Shown here piece after piece: positions 6,022 to 8,695 of a stretch of 8,695 bases of DNA. This DNA is from an uncultured archaeon. GTDB taxonomy: Archaea; Thermoproteota; Nitrososphaeria; Nitrososphaerales; CALBXV01. The notes under the pieces were generated by a model that saw only the letters and a list, made by a program, of their open reading frames with translations, had not been told where the DNA came from and did not search any database. The translations under genes were made by a program, and so were the position numbers. The stretch spans positions 1 to 8,695 of the forward strand of contig CALBXV010000159.1 of the NCBI GenBank assembly GCA_937890045.1, given 5' to 3'. The first letter of the stretch is position 1, and every line of letters begins with the position of its first letter.

Positions 6022-7137
6022 ATGTCTGTACGGGATGAGTTAGCTGATGTCCTTGCTGATACTTTAAATAAGAAGTTTAAGGACATGAAAGTAGCGTATT
6101 TTTTAGATGGTTCTGATAGTACGCCAACAGATATAGAGGATTTTGTATCTACAGGATCAACTATGTTAGATTTAGCAATATCAAATAAACCAAATGGTGG
6201 TATTGCAGTTGGTAGAATTACAGAACTTAATGGATTGGAATCAACAGGTAAATCTTTACTTGGTGCTCATATACTTGCGGAAACTCAAAAGAAAGATGGT
6301 GTAGCAGTTTATATTGATACAGAAACATCAGTAAGTCATGATTTTTTAGAAGTTATTGGTGTAGATGTTTCAAAAATGTTATACTTACATCTTGAAACAG
6401 TTGAAGATATATTTGAAGCTATTGAAGAAATAGTTTTACAAGTAAGAGGTTCAGATAAAGATAGATTGGTGACAATATTAGTAGATTCACTAGCAGCGGC
6501 AACAACTAAGGTTGAATTAGATGCTGATTTTGATAAAGATGGTTGGGCTACTGCAAAAGCAATTATTGTTTCTAAAGCACTGAGAAAAATTACTCAGATG
6601 ATTGGAAGACAGAAAGTTGCTTTAGTATTTACAAATCAATTAAGACAAAAGTTAGGTGTTATGTTTGGAGACCCTTGGACTACAAGTGGTGGAAAAGCAT
6701 TACCATTTCATTCATCAACTAGAATTAGATTGAAAAACAAAGGTCAGATTAAAGATGCTAAGAAGAATACGATTGGTATGACGATTTTGGCGCAAGTTGT
6801 AAAGAATAGATTAGGACCTCCGTTAAGAAAAGCGGAGTTTCCTCTTTATTTTGAGAGTGGTATTGATGATGAAGGTAGTTGGCTAACTATAATGAAAGAG
6901 TATGGTATAGCTAAAGTATCTGGCGCTTGGTACTCCTTACCAATAATTGATTTGGAAACTGGTAAAGAATTGGAAGTAAAGAAATTTCAATCAAAAGATT
7001 TTGCTGATATGTTAAAAGATGAAAATCTAAAAGAATATGTCTATAAACTCATCTGTGATAAAGTTATTCTAAAGTATGATAAAAGTGCTTTAGGAATTGA
7101 CGATGTAGAAATTACAGATGAGGTCGGTGATGGATAA
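6022..7137 (+). CDS. uvsX: RecA/UvsX-family recombinase
   Basis: An ATP-dependent strand-exchange protein for recombination-dependent replication and repair, 371 aa, with a TAAGGA ribosome binding site 6 bases before the ATG. The Walker A loop is GLESTGKS (71-78). YIDTETS (98-103) holds the catalytic Glu101, and LVTILVDSLAA (149-159) is Walker B with Asp155. TNQLRQKLGVMFGDPWTTSGGKALPF (204-229) matches RecA motif III and the L2 DNA-binding loop, with Gln206 in the ATP-sensing position. The core, with its NQxRxKxGVMFG signature, reads like bacterial RecA. The C-terminal part (GIDDEGSWLTIMKEYGIAKVSGAWYSL, LKEYVYKLI) is arranged more like T4 UvsX. RecA family is certain; the choice between the names recA and uvsX rests on context beside a gp32-like gene. 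The stop overlaps the nuclease start by 8 bases. Confidence 0.95.
   Translation: MSVRDELADVLADTLNKKFKDMKVAYFLDGSDSTPTDIEDFVSTGSTMLDLAISNKPNGGIAVGRITELNGLESTGKSLLGAHILAETQKKDGVAVYIDTETSVSHDFLEVIGVDVSKMLYLHLETVEDIFEAIEEIVLQVRGSDKDRLVTILVDSLAAATTKVELDADFDKDGWATAKAIIVSKALRKITQMIGRQKVALVFTNQLRQKLGVMFGDPWTTSGGKALPFHSSTRIRLKNKGQIKDAKKNTIGMTILAQVVKNRLGPPLRKAEFPLYFESGIDDEGSWLTIMKEYGIAKVSGAWYSLPIIDLETGKELEVKKFQSKDFADMLKDENLKEYVYKLICDKVILKYDKSALGIDDVEITDEVGDG
7120..7124 (+). promoter_or_regulatory. Ribosome binding site deciding the nuclease start at 7130
   Basis: GAGGT lies 5 bases before ATG at 7130. The earlier in-frame ATG at 7118 overlaps this site and has no comparable upstream sequence, so it is less likely to be used. 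Confidence 0.6.
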
Positions 7138-8197
7138 AAGATATGTTAGTATACTTGATGAGATAAAGAAAAAGGGCGGCAGTTTAGATGGTGGTCACTT
7201 CAATGATAAGGTACTTATAGTAGATGGCCTGAATACCTTTATAAGAGTATTCAGCGTTATGCCAACTCTCAATGATGACGGTGTTCACATTGGGGGAATA
7301 GTTGGCTTTCTGAAAAGTATAGGTTACGCAATTCATCTATTTAATCCCACCCGAGCCATTATAGTTTTTGATGGTAAGGGTGGGAGCACCCGCCGCCGTA
7401 AGATATTTCCTGAATATAAGGCTGGTAGGAAACCAAAGAGTAGATTAGTACGCGCATATGATTTTGCTAGTGAAGCAGATGAGCGAAAGAATATGTTGAA
7501 ACAATTACAATCTGTAATTGAGTATTTACAATTGTTGCCAGTTACAATTATTGCCATGGATAATATTGAAGCGGATGATGTTATATCTCATTTATCTAAA
7601 CAAGTGTTTAATGAAAGTGAAGTAGTTATATCATCTACTGATAAAGATTTTCTTCAACTAATAAATCATAGAATTAAAGTTTACAGTCCTACTAAAAAGA
7701 AAATATATGATAGGGATGCAATATATGAAGAATATGGAATTCCATCAAAAAACTTTTTAACTTATAGGATATTAGAAGGAGATAAGTCGGATAATATTCC
7801 TGGGGTAAGGGGCGCTGGACTTAAAAGTATTATAAAAAGATTTCCTAAAATTACAGATAGAGATGAACCATATTATACATTAGAAGAATGTATAAAAATT
7901 TCAGAAGATAAAAAAGATGAATTGAAGTTGTATGAAAGTGTAGGTATTTGTAAAGAACAATTATTTCTTAATAGAAAATTAATGCAATTATTTAATGTAG
8001 ATATAACTCCTAGTAGTAAGATGAAAATTATGGGGTTGGTTGAAAGTCCTATAACTGAGTTGATAAAATTTAAATTTGAAACTAAGTTTTATAAAGATAA
8101 ACTATTTACTGCGTTACCAAATTTACAAGGTTGGCTAACTCAAAATTTTACTCAATTAAATAGATACGCGAGAATGAGTCATGGGAAGAAAGCGTAA
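7130..8197 (+). CDS. 5'-3' exonuclease / flap endonuclease (FEN/RNase H-like)
   Basis: A structure-specific 5' nuclease that removes RNA primers and flaps from lagging-strand fragments; the counterpart of T4 RNase H and of the N-terminal domain of bacterial Pol I. The 355-aa protein carries the family's acidic metal ligands in order: VDGLNTFIR (Asp32), IVFDGKGGSTRRR (Asp81, with the basic stretch that faces DNA), PEYKAGRK, NIEADDVI (Glu147, Asp149, Asp150), STDKDFLQL (Asp171, Asp173) and GDKSDNIPGVRGAGLKSI (217-234). The last is the helix-three-turn-helix with Asp218 and Asp221. The remaining 120 residues are lysine-rich and helical, as in phage RNase H. The start at 7130 gives an 8-base overlap with uvsX and a good ribosome binding site. 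Bases about 7141-7440 are clearly richer in G+C than the rest of the gene. Substrate preference cannot be read from sequence. Confidence 0.93.
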   Translation: MDKRYVSILDEIKKKGGSLDGGHFNDKVLIVDGLNTFIRVFSVMPTLNDDGVHIGGIVGFLKSIGYAIHLFNPTRAIIVFDGKGGSTRRRKIFPEYKAGRKPKSRLVRAYDFASEADERKNMLKQLQSVIEYLQLLPVTIIAMDNIEADDVISHLSKQVFNESEVVISSTDKDFLQLINHRIKVYSPTKKKIYDRDAIYEEYGIPSKNFLTYRILEGDKSDNIPGVRGAGLKSIIKRFPKITDRDEPYYTLEECIKISEDKKDELKLYESVGICKEQLFLNRKLMQLFNVDITPSSKMKIMGLVESPITELIKFKFETKFYKDKLFTALPNLQGWLTQNFTQLNRYARMSHGKKA

Positions 8198-8360
8198 ATA
8201 TTTTACAGAAAAACAGCAAAAGGAAGCTCAGCGTAAATGGCAGATGGAACATTATGAGCGTAATAAGGATAAGCTTCGTAAAGTTGCAAGGGATAGATAT
8301 AGAAAGAAAAGACAAGAAGAAATAGCTGAAGAACGTAGAAAGCAGTTATATGGAGAGTAA
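8181..8360 (+). CDS. Small, highly basic helical protein (59 aa), unknown function
   Basis: A short frame from ATG 8181 to TAA 8358-8360, overlapping the end of the nuclease gene by 17 bases and the start of the methyltransferase gene by 11. It begins MGRKRKYFTEKQQKEAQRKW and continues with YERNKDKLRKVARDRYRKKR. About half the residues are Lys, Arg or Glu, and it should form one or two long amphipathic or charged helices. Similar Y-x-x-NK-(E/D)-K-x-R repeats occur in small phage proteins and at the ends of some phage endonucleases, which suggests nucleic-acid binding, but no catalytic residues are visible. An in-frame stop at 8175 rules out an earlier start. The ribosome binding site is weak, so translation is probably coupled. 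It fills the space between two firm genes, which supports it as real. Confidence 0.65.
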   Translation: MGRKRKYFTEKQQKEAQRKWQMEHYERNKDKLRKVARDRYRKKRQEEIAEERRKQLYGE

Positions 8361-8695
8361 ATTGATTAATGGAGATTGTTTAGAAGTTTTAAAAGATCAC
8401 GATGATAATTCAGTAGATTTATTTTGCACAGACCCACCATATGGATATGGATTTATGGGTAAGTCGTGGGACAAAACCTTACCAAACCCAAAGATATTTG
8501 AAGAATGTTTAAGAGTATTAAAACCTGGTGCATTTGCATTTGTAATGAGTGCACCAAGAAGTGATGTACAATCCAGAATGGTACAGATGTTAGAGGAAGT
8601 TGGATTCGAAGTAGGATACACACCAATCTATTGGACATACGCCTGTCTATCAGAAGATACAGAAGTTTTTACAAAAAGTGGATGGAAACGGTTAC
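8350..8695 (+). CDS. DNA methyltransferase (N6-adenine or N4-cytosine, beta type), 5' part, interrupted by an intein
   Basis: Transfers a methyl group from S-adenosylmethionine to DNA, probably protecting phage DNA from host restriction. The visible 115 codons begin MESKLINGDCLEVLK, the usual opening of this family. VDLFCTDPPYGYGFMGKSWDK (22-42) follows, with catalytic motif DPPY at 28-31. LRVLKPGAFAFVMSAPR (54-70) and the start of motif VIII, PIYWTYA (92-98), come next. DPPY near the N-terminus, before any AdoMet-binding FxGxG, fits the beta order. At residue 99 the sequence stops looking like a methyltransferase and becomes CLSEDTEVFTKSGWKRL, an intein start. Uninterrupted relatives usually read YWTYASGFPKA here. 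ATG 8350 is preferred; TTG at 8362, behind GGAGAG, is an alternative. The frame runs off the window end. Confidence 0.9.
   Translation, partial: MESKLINGDCLEVLKDHDDNSVDLFCTDPPYGYGFMGKSWDKTLPNPKIFEECLRVLKPGAFAFVMSAPRSDVQSRMVQMLEEVGFEVGYTPIYWTYACLSEDTEVFTKSGWKRL
8644..8695 (+). mobile_element. Intein N-terminus (splicing block A), truncated by window end
   Basis: From Cys99 of the methyltransferase frame the residues CLSEDTEVFTKSGWKRL match the block A consensus of protein-splicing elements: nucleophilic Cys1, then L-S-x-D-T-x-V, then G-W. The insertion falls in conserved motif VIII next to the active site, the sort of place inteins favour, and the expected next extein residue (Ser in uninterrupted relatives) can serve as the +1 nucleophile. 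Blocks B, F and G and any homing endonuclease would lie beyond the window, so full-length or mini-intein status is unknown. Confidence 0.88.

Noticed and set aside
7333..7557. Reverse-strand open frame of 74 codons
   Set aside because: Fully inside conserved 5' nuclease coding sequence (FDG to EADD); a shadow frame.
8397..8638. Two overlapping reverse-strand open frames
   Set aside because: Both lie opposite the DPPY methyltransferase, whose family motifs are unmistakable.
8350..8695. Chimeric or frameshifted methyltransferase end
   Set aside because: The frame stays open through the change and the new sequence is a textbook intein start, so insertion in frame explains it better.

Overview
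The window looks like part of the genome of a tailed bacteriophage (Caudoviricetes) with a T4-like DNA-metabolism module. All genes lie on the + strand, are tightly packed with short overlaps, are mostly preceded by Shine-Dalgarno sequences, and are AT-rich. A gp32-type single-strand DNA-binding protein, a RecA/UvsX recombinase and a FEN/RNase H-type 5' nuclease follow one another. A thymidylate synthase ThyX, a compact family A DNA polymerase-like protein and a DNA methyltransferase flank them. The style resembles environmental, possibly marine, phage contigs; the host cannot be read from the sequence.

Left part (1-5127): the 3' end of thyX; a 425-aa divergent PolA-like polymerase starting at TTG; a 701-aa hydrophilic protein I do not recognise; a 139-aa unrecognised protein; and a 283-aa glycoside hydrolase family 6 (GH6) catalytic domain. 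The last is the clearest surprise: a cellulase/endoglucanase-type enzyme with all four key aspartates, no signal peptide and no carbohydrate-binding module, at the end of a phage replication gene row.

Middle (5128-5228): the only noticeable intergenic gap, 101 bases. It holds a 10-11 bp hairpin with pseudoknot potential, then an A/U-only tract built from 7-base units, then a strong ribosome binding site. This layout resembles the translational operator by which T4 gp32 represses its own mRNA.

Right part (5229-8695): gp32-like SSB, RecA/UvsX recombinase, 5' nuclease, a 59-aa very basic protein, and the start of a beta-type DNA methyltransferase (DPPY). The methyltransferase frame runs into the N-terminal splicing block of an intein just before the window ends.

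The genes likely work together in dTMP supply (ThyX), synthesis (PolA-like), ssDNA coating (gp32-like), recombination-dependent replication and repair (UvsX), primer or flap removal (FEN) and DNA modification (methyltransferase). GH6 would act on a beta-1,4-glucan, presumably outside the cell after lysis or in the virion. I see no tRNA, rRNA, CRISPR array, insertion sequence or clear factor-independent terminator, and no gene-free stretch above 300 bases.
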